Assembly (NCBI RefSeq): GCF_022179765.1
Contig: NZ_BPRE01000011.1
Location: forward strand, 108,246 to 172,245
Source of the DNA: Methylorubrum suomiense
Lineage (GTDB): Bacteria; Pseudomonadota; Alphaproteobacteria; Rhizobiales; Beijerinckiaceae
Direction of reading: 5' to 3'
DNA: 64,000 nt
Positions within the stretch are counted from its first letter, which is position 1, and each line of letters opens with the position of its first letter. A model generated the notes under the pieces. That model searched no databases. It saw nothing but the letters and a program-made list of their open reading frames with translations, and had not been told where the DNA came from. Below, piece after piece: positions 20,347 through 28,580 of the stretch. Both the position numbers and the translations under genes were made by a program.

Positions 20347-22062
20347 CTACGCCGCCTGCCGGGTCGCCTGTCCGACAATCGGGAGCGGATCACGGCCGAT
20401 CTCGGCGCGGTAGGTCGCGATCAGCTCTGCGGCACCGCGCAGGTGGCCGGGTTCGTCGCGGTAGCTGCCCGTGCCGGTCACCGGAGCGCCCTGCCAGCGG
20501 CGTTCGATGGCGGCCCGCTCCGGGGTCGCCCCGAAGCCGTCGAGAAACGCATCGACTGCCATCAGCAGACGGCATGAGGACGGGTGGTCGGCGACGGCGG
20601 CGGCATAGGACCAGGGGGCCGGGGCGATGTTGCCGGGCACGATCTCGATCCGTCCGCGCCAGGGACTGTCCGGATGGGTCGACGCCCAGTGCATGATCGG
20701 GGCATCGACCGCGAAGGCATCGACGATGCCGTCGGCCAGCGCGTCGTGAATCCGTCCCTGATCGGTCATCGGCACGAGGCTCGCGAGCGTCGCCACCCGG
20801 CGCCCCTTGGCGGCGCATGTATCGCCCCAGCGGATGCCGGCGGCGGTAAGCGTGGCGTAGGCGCTCGGATCGTTGATGACGCCGAGCGTCCGACCTTCAA
20901 GATCGGACAGGCTGCGGATGCGGGTATCGCCCGCCCGTCGCGCCAGGACGTAGTGCAGGTAGGTGTAGGCCTTCGAATAGGCGACGCCTGGGAAGGCTTC
21001 GCTCGGCGGCAGGGCCGACCAGACGATGTCGGCCGGCGCCTCGTTCGGGCTCATCCCGGCTTCCAGCAACTCCGTGCACTGGTCCCACGGGCATTCGACG
21101 AAATCGACGGCGACGCCGAGATGGCGGGCAAAGGCCTGAACGTACTCGACATCGAGGCCGAGGAGCGGGCCGCCCTCGCGCTGGCGGAAGGACAGACCCT
21201 TGAAGGCCGGTTCGATGGCGACCCGCAGGCGCCCGCGGGCCCGCACCGCGTCGAGCCGGTCAAAGCCGGGCGTCAGGCGGGCCAGGCCGTGGCGTGTCAC
21301 GTCCGGCGCCGATCCGCTGCCAGCGGCCTCCAACCCCTCGACCGAGAGGTCCAGAGCCCGCCGGACCTTGGTCTCCGTCCGCTCGATGGAGGTCTGCATC
21401 GCGCCGAGCGCCTCGCCGATCGAGGCGTTGCTGGCGCTGATCGCGGCGAGTTCGCCCCCGACCCCCCCGAGCAGGGTTTCGATCCGGTCGGCCGTGGCGC
21501 GCACGGCCGAGCCGAGGCCGTCGAGCGCCCGGTCGGTCGAGATGCGAAGCGCCTGCAACTCGGCGCGGACATCGGTGAAATCGATGGTGGCGGCGACCTG
21601 ACGCGCGCTCTCGCGCGTCTGATCGGCGAGTTCGCGCACCTCCGCCGCGACCACGGCGAAGCCGCGCCCGTGCTCACCGGCACGCGCCGCTTCGATGGTG
21701 GCGTTGAGCGAGAGCATGCGGATCGTCGCGCCGATGCGGTCGATGGCAGCCGCCGCGCGGGCCGCCTCCGCCGCCTTGGCGTCGATCCGCTCACCGATCC
21801 GCCCAATCTCGGCGGTGACGGTGTGCATCGCTTCGGCCACCGCCCCGGTCAACTCCTGGCGCAGCCGCTCGGCGGTGACGGCGGCGGTGTCGCGTCCGAC
21901 ATTGTCGCGCGTGGCGGCCAGCGACCGGTCGACGCCGTGGGTCTGGCGGCGAATCTCACGGGTGAAGTCTCCGGCCTGTCCGCTCGCCCGCAGGGCGTGG
22001 CGCAGCAAGAGGCCGACCCCCTCGAACGCTTCGGCGTCCGCCCCGGTCTCCACACTCCGCAT
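20347..22062 (-). CDS. Soluble chemoreceptor-like protein: MCP signalling domain fused to a substrate-binding domain
   Basis: 571 aa with no signal peptide and no transmembrane helix. Residues about 40-245 are long Ala/Arg/Glu-rich helices containing the conserved MCP hairpin tip, [20 protein letters not shown] followed by [10 protein letters not shown] (residues 120-149), which binds CheA/CheW. Residues about 274-525 form a type 3 periplasmic binding-protein fold ([50 protein letters not shown]). Canonical receptors place a sensor outside the membrane; here an amino-acid-binding type fold would sit in the cytosol, C-terminal to the signalling domain. Ligand unknown. No che genes nearby. Confidence 0.85.
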   Translation of the reverse strand: MRSVETGADAEAFEGVGLLLRHALRASGQAGDFTREIRRQTHGVDRSLAATRDNVGRDTAAVTAERLRQELTGAVAEAMHTVTAEIGRIGERIDAKAAEAARAAAAIDRIGATIRMLSLNATIEAARAGEHGRGFAVVAAEVRELADQTRESARQVAATIDFTDVRAELQALRISTDRALDGLGSAVRATADRIETLLGGVGGELAAISASNASIGEALGAMQTSIERTETKVRRALDLSVEGLEAAGSGSAPDVTRHGLARLTPGFDRLDAVRARGRLRVAIEPAFKGLSFRQREGGPLLGLDVEYVQAFARHLGVAVDFVECPWDQCTELLEAGMSPNEAPADIVWSALPPSEAFPGVAYSKAYTYLHYVLARRAGDTRIRSLSDLEGRTLGVINDPSAYATLTAAGIRWGDTCAAKGRRVATLASLVPMTDQGRIHDALADGIVDAFAVDAPIMHWASTHPDSPWRGRIEIVPGNIAPAPWSYAAAVADHPSSCRLLMAVDAFLDGFGATPERAAIERRWQGAPVTGTGSYRDEPGHLRGAAELIATYRAEIGRDPLPIVGQATRQAA

Positions 22063-22247
22063 CGTCGGCCGACCTCGTCGGGGCGATGGCTGCCCCGACA
22101 GCTATGGAAGCGCAGGCAAGGTTAAATTTCTGGAACCGACAGTAAGATTGTTCGGGTATCTTCTGAAAATCCAGTCGAACACCGGAATTTTGCAGATAAA
22201 TAGAGCATCATGCTGAAAAGCGAGGCAGCGGCGTCCGGTTGCCGCCG

Positions 22248-23312
22248 TCAGGGTTTCGGCACGGTCTCCGAATGCCCGTAGGCCAGCCCCAGAATCCGTT
22301 GACGCAGGGCTTCAGCCCAGACCGGGCGGCTGCCGGCCCCGTCCTCGATCACCACCGTCGCGGTCATACCGGCCACCAGCGTGACCTCCGGCGGCACGCG
22401 GTCGATGCGGATGCGCACGGGCACGCGCTGCGCCAGCCGCACCCAGGTATAGACCGGATCGACATTCGGCAGTCCCTGCGTGCTCGGCGCGGCATTGGCC
22501 GTGGAGATGCCGAGGGTGAGGCTTTCCACGGTGCCGTGGAGGGGCGTCGCATAGCCCATCAGAGCCATTTCGGCGGCGGCGCCGACGCGGATATGGGCCA
22601 TCTTCGTCTCCTCGAAGTAGCCGTCGATCCAGAAGGAATCGGTGTCGATCACCCGGGCGTTGGCGGTCCCTGTCGAGGCGAAGTCGCCGACCCGCAGGAG
22701 GAGGTTGGTGACGCGTCCGTTCACCGTCGAGCGAACCTGCGTGCGCTCGAGGTTCTTCTTGGCCTGGGCGAGCTGCGATTGCGCGGTCTCCAGGGCAGCC
22801 TCGGCGATCTTGGCGGTGCCGGCATATTGCTGCTTCTCCTCCACCGAGGTGGACACGGTGGAGAGCGCGGCCCGGCGGGCGGCCTGTGCCTGCTTGACCT
22901 GAAGATCGGCCTCCCGATTCTTGACCTCGGCTTCCGCCGAGGTGACCGAGACTTCGAAATCGAACGGATCGATGACGTAGAGCACGTCGCCGACCTTGAC
23001 CTCCTGGTTGTCGACGACTTCCAAAGCGACGATCGACCCCGAAACCTGGGGCGCGATATTGGCCACCTGCACCCGCACCCGGCCGTCCCGTGTCCAGGGC
23101 GCGGTCACGTAGAACTGCCAGACCAGCCCGGCGGCGATCACGGCGAGGACGAGGATCGCGGCGGTGGCGGCGAGGCGCAGGACTTTGCCGAAGCGCCGAC
23201 GCCGCCCGGCCCGCGGTTTCTCGGCCGAGCGCGCGGCCTCACGCGCGGCGCGGGGCTCGTCTTCGGGCGCCGCCTCCTCGACATCGGTCCGAGTCTGGTC
23301 ATCGCTCTTCAT
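22248..23312 (-). CDS. HlyD/AaeA-type membrane fusion protein of an efflux pump
   Basis: 354 aa. Charged N-terminus, one membrane helix (about 45-66), then barrel-lipoyl-hairpin organisation: APWTRDGRVRVQVANIAPQVSGSI, coiled hairpin (about 110-190) and GRVTNLLLRVGDFASTG. This is the periplasmic adaptor of an AaeAB/EmrA-like pump. Start ATG 23312 overlaps the DUF1656 stop by four bases (ATGA), so translation is coupled. The expected FUSC pump gene lies 5 kb upstream, beyond a Fec-type iron unit. Confidence 0.92.
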   Translation of the reverse strand: MKSDDQTRTDVEEAAPEDEPRAAREAARSAEKPRAGRRRRFGKVLRLAATAAILVLAVIAAGLVWQFYVTAPWTRDGRVRVQVANIAPQVSGSIVALEVVDNQEVKVGDVLYVIDPFDFEVSVTSAEAEVKNREADLQVKQAQAARRAALSTVSTSVEEKQQYAGTAKIAEAALETAQSQLAQAKKNLERTQVRSTVNGRVTNLLLRVGDFASTGTANARVIDTDSFWIDGYFEETKMAHIRVGAAAEMALMGYATPLHGTVESLTLGISTANAAPSTQGLPNVDPVYTWVRLAQRVPVRIRIDRVPPEVTLVAGMTATVVIEDGAGSRPVWAEALRQRILGLAYGHSETVPKP

Positions 23313-23503
23313 AGCAGCACCACGACGAGGGCGAGGACGCAGACATAGATTCCAGCCTCCGCCAGCGGGGGATTGGCCACGAAACGCGCGAAGCGGATGC
23401 GGCGGAACAGGACGCGAAGCGCCACGAGAATCGCGAAGGCGACCAACGCGTCGAGGACGAAGGGCGAGACCAGAATGCCGCCGATGGTCAGGTCGTGATG
23501 CAT
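23309..23503 (-). CDS. DUF1656 (AaeX-like) small membrane protein
   Basis: 64 aa, two membrane helices. MHHDLTIGGILVSPFVLDAL and the C-terminal AGIYVCVLALVVVLL match DUF1656/AaeX proteins that accompany AaeAB-type aromatic acid efflux pumps. ATGA overlap with the HlyD gene. Role unknown, probably an accessory subunit. Confidence 0.9.
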   Translation of the reverse strand: MHHDLTIGGILVSPFVLDALVAFAILVALRVLFRRIRFARFVANPPLAEAGIYVCVLALVVVLL

Positions 23504-24098
23504 GCCACCAAACTAGTTGCCCCACCGGTGAAATGAAGCGAGCAACGAGAGGCAGGCAGCATCACACGTGCTCGGACGATCTCGGCCCCGTCCGGATGCT
23601 GTCACCCGATTGAGCGGAAGCATCGATCCGCAAATTACACCTCTGACGATCCGGCCACCCTCGCGCCAGAGCCGGTAATGGCGAGAAGATCACGATTTAG
23701 CGCATCGCCCGCCAACGCGGACGATCGGGGCGCCATCCCATGACACAGTCACATCAGATCTGGCATGACGTCCATCCTGGCTGGTTCTCCAAGCCGTCGC
23801 CTGTCTGCGCAATGCGCTGACAGGCGTCCGCGCTCTTACATCCGGTATTTGCGGGGTGCCCTGCCTCTTGGCGCGAACTGCGCGGCGGTTTGACTGGCTT
23901 ATCTCACCCACGCTCTTCATCCTGAGGCGCCGCGTGAGCGGCTCGAAGGCGGGGTCCAGAACGCTGAGCGATCTCTGGAACCCTTCTTCGAGACTTCGCT
24001 TTGCTCCGCACCGTGGGATGAAGGTGAGGATCAAAAAAAACAGCATCGCAATGGCTCGGTCTCGTTGAGCCGAGTCAAACAGCCGCTGAATTATCCCA
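23504..24098. other. Gap between the TonB receptor gene and the DUF1656 gene
   Basis: 595 bases. The DUF1656 promoter or read-through boundary lies at the left. A degraded palindromic repeat element sits at 23915-24023. No credible gene: a 150-codon minus-strand frame overlaps the repeat and has no protein character. The right part is where the AT-richer iron unit begins, so a junction of the inserted segment is expected in this stretch, but no transposase or clear target duplication is seen. Confidence 0.55.
23915..24023. repeat. Palindromic intergenic repeat element, copy 2 (diverged)
   Basis: Starts CTTCATCCTGAGG and ends GTGGGATGAAG, with internal blocks TTCTTCGAGAC and GGTCCAGA/TCTGGAACC like those of copy 1 at 9548-9660. 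Confidence 0.6.
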
Positions 24099-26597
24099 TC
24101 AGAAGCGCGTCGTGCCGCGGATGCCGATGGCTCGGCCCTCACCGATCGTCGCGCCCGTCAGAGTCTGGTCGATGCCGGTCAGGTACCGCCTGTCCAGCAA
24201 ATTACGGGCGAAGAGGGTTATGGTACCCCGCTTCGTTTCATAGCCAATTTGTGCATTGAGCAAGAAAAACGAGTTGATGAATCGACTGCGCGTATTCATG
24301 AGATCTCCTGCGCTGTAGAATCCATCGGTGTATGAAGCATCGGTACTGACAAAGATGCCGGAATGATGCCGCCATGTCGCACCTGCGGCGAGAGTGACGG
24401 CGGGTGCTTCCGGAAACTGCTTACCCTGGAGATTTCCTACGGTCGTCAGAGCTTTTTCAAACTTGGTTCGAAGGAGGCCGATCGAGGAGAACAGCGTCAG
24501 CTCCTCGATCGGGCGAAAGCGCGTCTCAATCTCCGCACCGTACGCGTGGGATTGGCCCCCGTTCTGGGTGATGGTTTGTCCAGGGAAGCTTGGATTGTAT
24601 GTCAAGATCTGCTGATTTGTGTAATCATAATAAAAGGCGTTAGCGTTCACATTCAGACGGTTGTCGAGCCAATTCGAGCGATAGGCGAGCTCGTAGGACC
24701 AAAGTGTCTCAGGCGCGATTTTGTTAATGACGGTGCTGCCGGCAACGGCTTCGGAGAACCCGGAACGAAAGCCCTCGGTTGCCGTGGCCGCTATGGTCTG
24801 CTGAGGTGACAGATCATAGGCGACGCCAAATTTCGGGAGGAAGACAGAGTTTTTAACAGATGACGATTCGTCCAAAGAGCCATAAGCTGCGCGCGGTATG
24901 CAATTAAGCATCATGCATGTTCCAATATTGATCATCGTCTCCGCTTCGTTGATCGCTTTCCCACGATATGTGCCCGAAACTTCCTCTTGGAGGATCCGCC
25001 CTCCGCCGATCAGCGTCCATTGATCGAGGAAACGATATCGAAGATCAGCATAGGCGGCGATCGATGTGGTCATGTTTTTCGCTGCCAGTTCCTGCACACT
25101 GGCGTTCGGTATGCCGTAGGGTGCCAGCGAGCTGGTCGTGAAAAGAGATGTAATGTCGTTGGTATAGCGTCCGGCGAAGACACCAACGACACCGGAGATC
25201 GCAGATCCGGGAGGATCGAAATTCAGCCGCAGATCTTGAGCAATGTCCTGACCCTCACGGGTATCCCTGCGCTCGAAGACAGATTTAGGGGGCGACGCAA
25301 TGTCCAGGTGAGTGTGGGATAGCGTCGATAAGGATGTCACAATCCATCCTGGAGCTAAATCATAGGATATTTCTGCTGTGAAATTGTCGACGCGTGTATC
25401 CCGATACTCGGCGGAATAACCGATAGTCGGATTGAACCGGCGGGCGAAGAAATTCGGCCCGGTTACGAAGTTCCATCCGGGCTTGTCATGGGTATGACTA
25501 ACACTGAACAGGGCAGTCAATCCGGGCAGTGCTTCTGGCTTGACTAGGAGTTTTCCTCTGATCTGTTCAAGTTCATCCCTGGCAAGATCGGCTACGGACG
25601 GCTCCGTATAGTGGATATTCTTTGTCTCACGCAAAACCTGCCCTGATACACGGACGGCAACTTGATCCGGTATGATCGGCGATGAGATCGCGAAGGCGCC
25701 TGCTCGTAACGATTGTGTGCCGGCGAAGCCGTCGACGATGATTTCGGGCGTCCATGTCGGATCCTTGGTCTTGATAAGCACGCTGCCGCCGAGGGAGTTC
25801 CGGCCCTGCAGCGTCGATTGTGGGCCGCGCAACACCTCGATCTGTTCGACGTCCCAAAGCCCGCGGCTGCCTCTGCGCATGGCCTCCACATTCTGGGCGG
25901 CGCCATCGATGATGACCGAGATGATCGGCGCGGCGCGACTCGGTGATGTGACGCCCTCTGCATTCAAACTCCGAATGGCGAAGCTGCTGTTCCCGGCTCC
26001 GGTCGGGAACGATCGGACATTGGCGAGCCGATTATAGGCACCGCTCACATCATAGGTATTGTAGTCTTTGAGGTCCTGATCGGTGACGACGCCGACGCTG
26101 GAATACGTGCGGAAGGTATCACGCGCGAACTTCTCACCTTGGACCGTGATCATGTCGAGGGTCACACCATCATCCGATGCAGGGCCGGCAGCGGCGATCG
26201 TGGTGGGGCGCTGGATGGCAACTGTCGATGCACCGGTGAAACGGTAGGTCAAATTGGTTTGGCGCAATAAGCGGGCGAGCGCCTGCGATGCCGGCATCCG
26301 GCCGACCACTGCGGGGGAGGTCAGATTGCCTCCGACCGCGCCGTCACCCACGACATCAATGTTGGTCACGCGCGAGAACGTTGTGATCGCTTGAGCGAGC
26401 GGTTGCGCGGGTATGGAGAAATCAAGTGAGGGAATGTCGGCATCGTTCTGGCTCCCCGAGGGAGCAGCTTGGGCCAGCGCACCGTGCCCGAAGCTACCGG
26501 CCAAGGCCGTTGACACGAGCAGCGAGACGATAGGTCGGGCGACGCGGCAGATCCCAGAGTGATGTGTCGACTGAACGTTGATGGCTGCGGTCGTCAT
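24099..26597 (-). CDS. TonB-dependent receptor with N-terminal STN signalling domain (FecA type)
   Basis: 832 aa outer-membrane transporter. Signal peptide ending near GALAQA; secretin/TonB N-terminal domain (residues 58-130: FSIPAQPLAQAITTFSRVTN, PASQALARLLRQTNLTYRF) that signals to an anti-sigma factor; TonB box LDMITVQG (about 147-154); plug domain (VEQIEVLRGPQSTLQGRNSL); 22-strand barrel to the C-terminal FARNLLDRRYL and terminal Phe (GTTRF), the BAM signal. Ligand, a ferric siderophore or similar, is not shown. It is the third gene of a FecI-FecR-FecA unit. Codon use is less GC-biased than in neighbouring genes. Confidence 0.93.
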   Translation of the reverse strand: MTTAAINVQSTHHSGICRVARPIVSLLVSTALAGSFGHGALAQAAPSGSQNDADIPSLDFSIPAQPLAQAITTFSRVTNIDVVGDGAVGGNLTSPAVVGRMPASQALARLLRQTNLTYRFTGASTVAIQRPTTIAAAGPASDDGVTLDMITVQGEKFARDTFRTYSSVGVVTDQDLKDYNTYDVSGAYNRLANVRSFPTGAGNSSFAIRSLNAEGVTSPSRAAPIISVIIDGAAQNVEAMRRGSRGLWDVEQIEVLRGPQSTLQGRNSLGGSVLIKTKDPTWTPEIIVDGFAGTQSLRAGAFAISSPIIPDQVAVRVSGQVLRETKNIHYTEPSVADLARDELEQIRGKLLVKPEALPGLTALFSVSHTHDKPGWNFVTGPNFFARRFNPTIGYSAEYRDTRVDNFTAEISYDLAPGWIVTSLSTLSHTHLDIASPPKSVFERRDTREGQDIAQDLRLNFDPPGSAISGVVGVFAGRYTNDITSLFTTSSLAPYGIPNASVQELAAKNMTTSIAAYADLRYRFLDQWTLIGGGRILQEEVSGTYRGKAINEAETMINIGTCMMLNCIPRAAYGSLDESSSVKNSVFLPKFGVAYDLSPQQTIAATATEGFRSGFSEAVAGSTVINKIAPETLWSYELAYRSNWLDNRLNVNANAFYYDYTNQQILTYNPSFPGQTITQNGGQSHAYGAEIETRFRPIEELTLFSSIGLLRTKFEKALTTVGNLQGKQFPEAPAVTLAAGATWRHHSGIFVSTDASYTDGFYSAGDLMNTRSRFINSFFLLNAQIGYETKRGTITLFARNLLDRRYLTGIDQTLTGATIGEGRAIGIRGTTRF

Positions 26598-26600
26598 TGC

Positions 26601-26700
26601 GTTCGAAGGCCCCCGGACCGTAGCGCCGGCATCTTCCGTGCGGCGTGGTCCTGGAGTCAGACAATCGAGCGCCGTCGATTTCTGAGGGCCGAGAAAAAAA
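26601..26700 (-). promoter_or_regulatory. Possible ECF promoter before the TonB receptor
   Basis: The 103-base gap after fecR contains, on the minus strand, AGAAAT (26684-26679) and TGTCT (26663-26659) separated by 15 bases. This is loosely like FecI-type -35 and -10 boxes. Suggestive only. Confidence 0.25.
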
Positions 26701-27648
26701 TCAGCTCGGTGCGAAGAGCAGCACCGTTTTGAATGGGCCATCGACCACGCGCAGGGGAATGGCTTGCGCGAGTTGCGACATGACGCCATCCAAACGATGC
26801 AGGTTCGCAATGAGCGTGACGGGTCGTGCGGCCAGGGCGCTGCTCATCAGAATGACGCGACCCTTTCGCCAGCGATTCAGCGTCTTGACCACAAGACCGA
26901 GAGGGGCTCGCGTGAAAACGAGACGTCCCTCGCGCCAAGCGAGATCGGCACGTGTCTCCGAGGGATGTGGATCTCCCATCATATCGACCTGATAGTCGAT
27001 GGCCGTACCGGCAGTCAGCCGCGTCGTACGCTTATCGTGGAGCACTTCGACGCCATGTTCGGTCACGATGACGGTGGCGCGGTCGTCGTGCAGAGCGACT
27101 CCGAACGCCGTACCGAGGGCTGTGATCTGGCCGCGGCCGGCCGCCACGATGAAGGGACGCTGCGCATCCGGCGCGACGTTGAAGAATGCGTCTCCCTCAT
27201 GCAGCTGCAATCTTCGCCGTTGTGTCGAATAGTCGAGGGACAAGGCAGATTTCGCGGCAAGGTCTACGGTCGATCCATCGGGCAGGGCGATGCTTCGACG
27301 CTCTCCGATGCCCGTATGAAAATCGGCGGTGGGATAATCGTTCAAAGACATCCAGCCAGCCAAGCCGAGACCAGCCCCCACGGCCGCCTTCCCGATGGTG
27401 CGTCTGCTGACCAGGGGGCGCACCCGCTGTGGTTTGGATAGGGACATCCCCATGGCTCCGTCCCACAAGCGGCCGACCTCGGCGTAGGCCACTGCGTGAC
27501 GTTCGTCGCTCGTGAGCCAAGATTGAAGGGCGGCACGGTCCGCTTCCAAGGGGACGCCGTCGTTCATCTTGAGATACCAGAAGGCAGCTCGCTCAACGAT
27601 CCTGGCGCGATCGTCGTCAATATCCATATCGTTCTGGGAGCGTTTCAT
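26701..27648 (-). CDS. FecR-type anti-sigma factor/sigma regulator
   Basis: 315 aa inner-membrane regulator. N-terminal DUF4880 segment (AAFWYLKMNDGVPLEADRAA, DERHAVAYAEVGRLWD) that contacts the sigma factor; one membrane helix (about 87-105: IGKAAVGAGLGLAGWMSL); periplasmic FecR domain (TGIGERRSIALPDGSTVDL, RPFIVAAGRGQITALGTAF, VTEHGVEVL); C-terminal STN-like part that meets the receptor signalling domain. Lies 67 bases downstream of the sigma gene and 103 bases upstream of the receptor. Confidence 0.92.
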   Translation of the reverse strand: MKRSQNDMDIDDDRARIVERAAFWYLKMNDGVPLEADRAALQSWLTSDERHAVAYAEVGRLWDGAMGMSLSKPQRVRPLVSRRTIGKAAVGAGLGLAGWMSLNDYPTADFHTGIGERRSIALPDGSTVDLAAKSALSLDYSTQRRRLQLHEGDAFFNVAPDAQRPFIVAAGRGQITALGTAFGVALHDDRATVIVTEHGVEVLHDKRTTRLTAGTAIDYQVDMMGDPHPSETRADLAWREGRLVFTRAPLGLVVKTLNRWRKGRVILMSSALAARPVTLIANLHRLDGVMSQLAQAIPLRVVDGPFKTVLLFAPS

Positions 27649-27716
27649 GGGAGTTGTCAGGCAGTTCGGTACGATGTTCGCCGGACTAAGCGGACAAACG
27701 CTTCCATATCAGCCCA

Positions 27717-28214
27717 TCACTCGCGGGCAGCGTCCAGTTGCAGCTGCATGCGTACCAAGATGCGCACCATATGACTGAACGCGGTCTTGCTTGAAATTCT
27801 TAGACGCTGGCCGATGGCTTCGTAAGTCAGGCCGTCAATCCGGGAGAGAATAAAAATCCTACGTTGCATGTCCGGTAGATCGTCTAAGACTTCGCAGATC
27901 AACGCCAGTTCCTGCCGGGAGAGAACGATGCGCTCGGGTGACGGCGCATCGTCCGGCAGGTTGGCCAAACTCGTGTCGGCATTGTCCGTGAAGGACAGGA
28001 TCGATTCACGCCGATTATGGTTGATCGCAAGATTGGCAGCCGTACGGAACAAGTAAGCCCGTCCATCGGTGATCTGATGAGTTTTGACCGTCAAAAGTGC
28101 CAGAAATGCATCTTGCGTCAGATCTGCCGCCATCGCCGGTGAGGCGACGCGTCGGCGCAGGAAGCGCATCAGTTCCTTAGAGTGACTGCGGAAGAGACTT
28201 TGTACGTCCCACAT
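27717..28214 (-). CDS. ECF RNA polymerase sigma factor, FecI type
   Basis: 165 aa. Sigma region 2 (about 8-75: LFRSHSKELMRFLRRRV, AADLTQDAFLALL, AYLFRTAANLAINHNRR) and region 4 (about 105-160: EVLDDLPDMQRRIFILSRIDGLTYEAIGQRLRISSKTA, here read in pieces). Directs RNA polymerase to the receptor gene when FecR is signalled. Start has GGAGACG immediately before ATG. First gene of the unit, preceded by a strongly AT-rich region. Confidence 0.93.
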   Translation of the reverse strand: MWDVQSLFRSHSKELMRFLRRRVASPAMAADLTQDAFLALLTVKTHQITDGRAYLFRTAANLAINHNRRESILSFTDNADTSLANLPDDAPSPERIVLSRQELALICEVLDDLPDMQRRIFILSRIDGLTYEAIGQRLRISSKTAFSHMVRILVRMQLQLDAARE

Positions 28215-28580
28215 CGTCTCCGGCTCAATACATGAATATCGTATTGCGGCATCAATATTTTATGTCGCTTCTTATAGAGTTATTGGATCTGTCGCAACGA
28301 TAGAAAATCAGATTTATTCCAATTAAGAGATTCGCAGCGACATATATAGTCGCAGTATATTGGTTTGAGTGACGTGATGGAAGATCTACGCGCAATGCGT
28401 ATCCTTGCGCATGAGGAGCAGTAACTATCAATTATCCTGATTTGTCGTATCAAACGATGTATGAATTCCCGGATCGAGATTTGTAAACAACGAAGATATC
28501 GCGCGAGTGCTTCGGGCGGTGATACTTACGCATGAGCAGTCGCCATGGGTCAGAAGTCTTCCCTCCTTCGTGACCCAGGC
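28215..28580. other. AT-rich gap before the sigma gene, right edge of the iron unit
   Basis: 366 bases, conspicuously AT-rich (28240-28510) compared with the rest of the window. Should carry the promoter of the sigma gene. An inverted repeat GCGAC-ATATATA-GTCGC (28337-28353) is the only candidate operator; no convincing Fur box. The FUSC gene stops at 28581 directly at its right edge. No small gene seen. Confidence 0.55.
28337..28353. promoter_or_regulatory. Inverted repeat, possible operator
   Basis: GCGAC (28337-28341), seven-base AT spacer ATATATA, GTCGC (28349-28353). Lies about 125 bases upstream of the sigma-factor start. Regulator unknown. Confidence 0.3.

Noticed and set aside
23690..24142. 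A 150-codon minus-strand frame downstream of the TonB receptor
   Set aside because: It crosses a diverged palindromic repeat and part of the receptor gene; no protein character.
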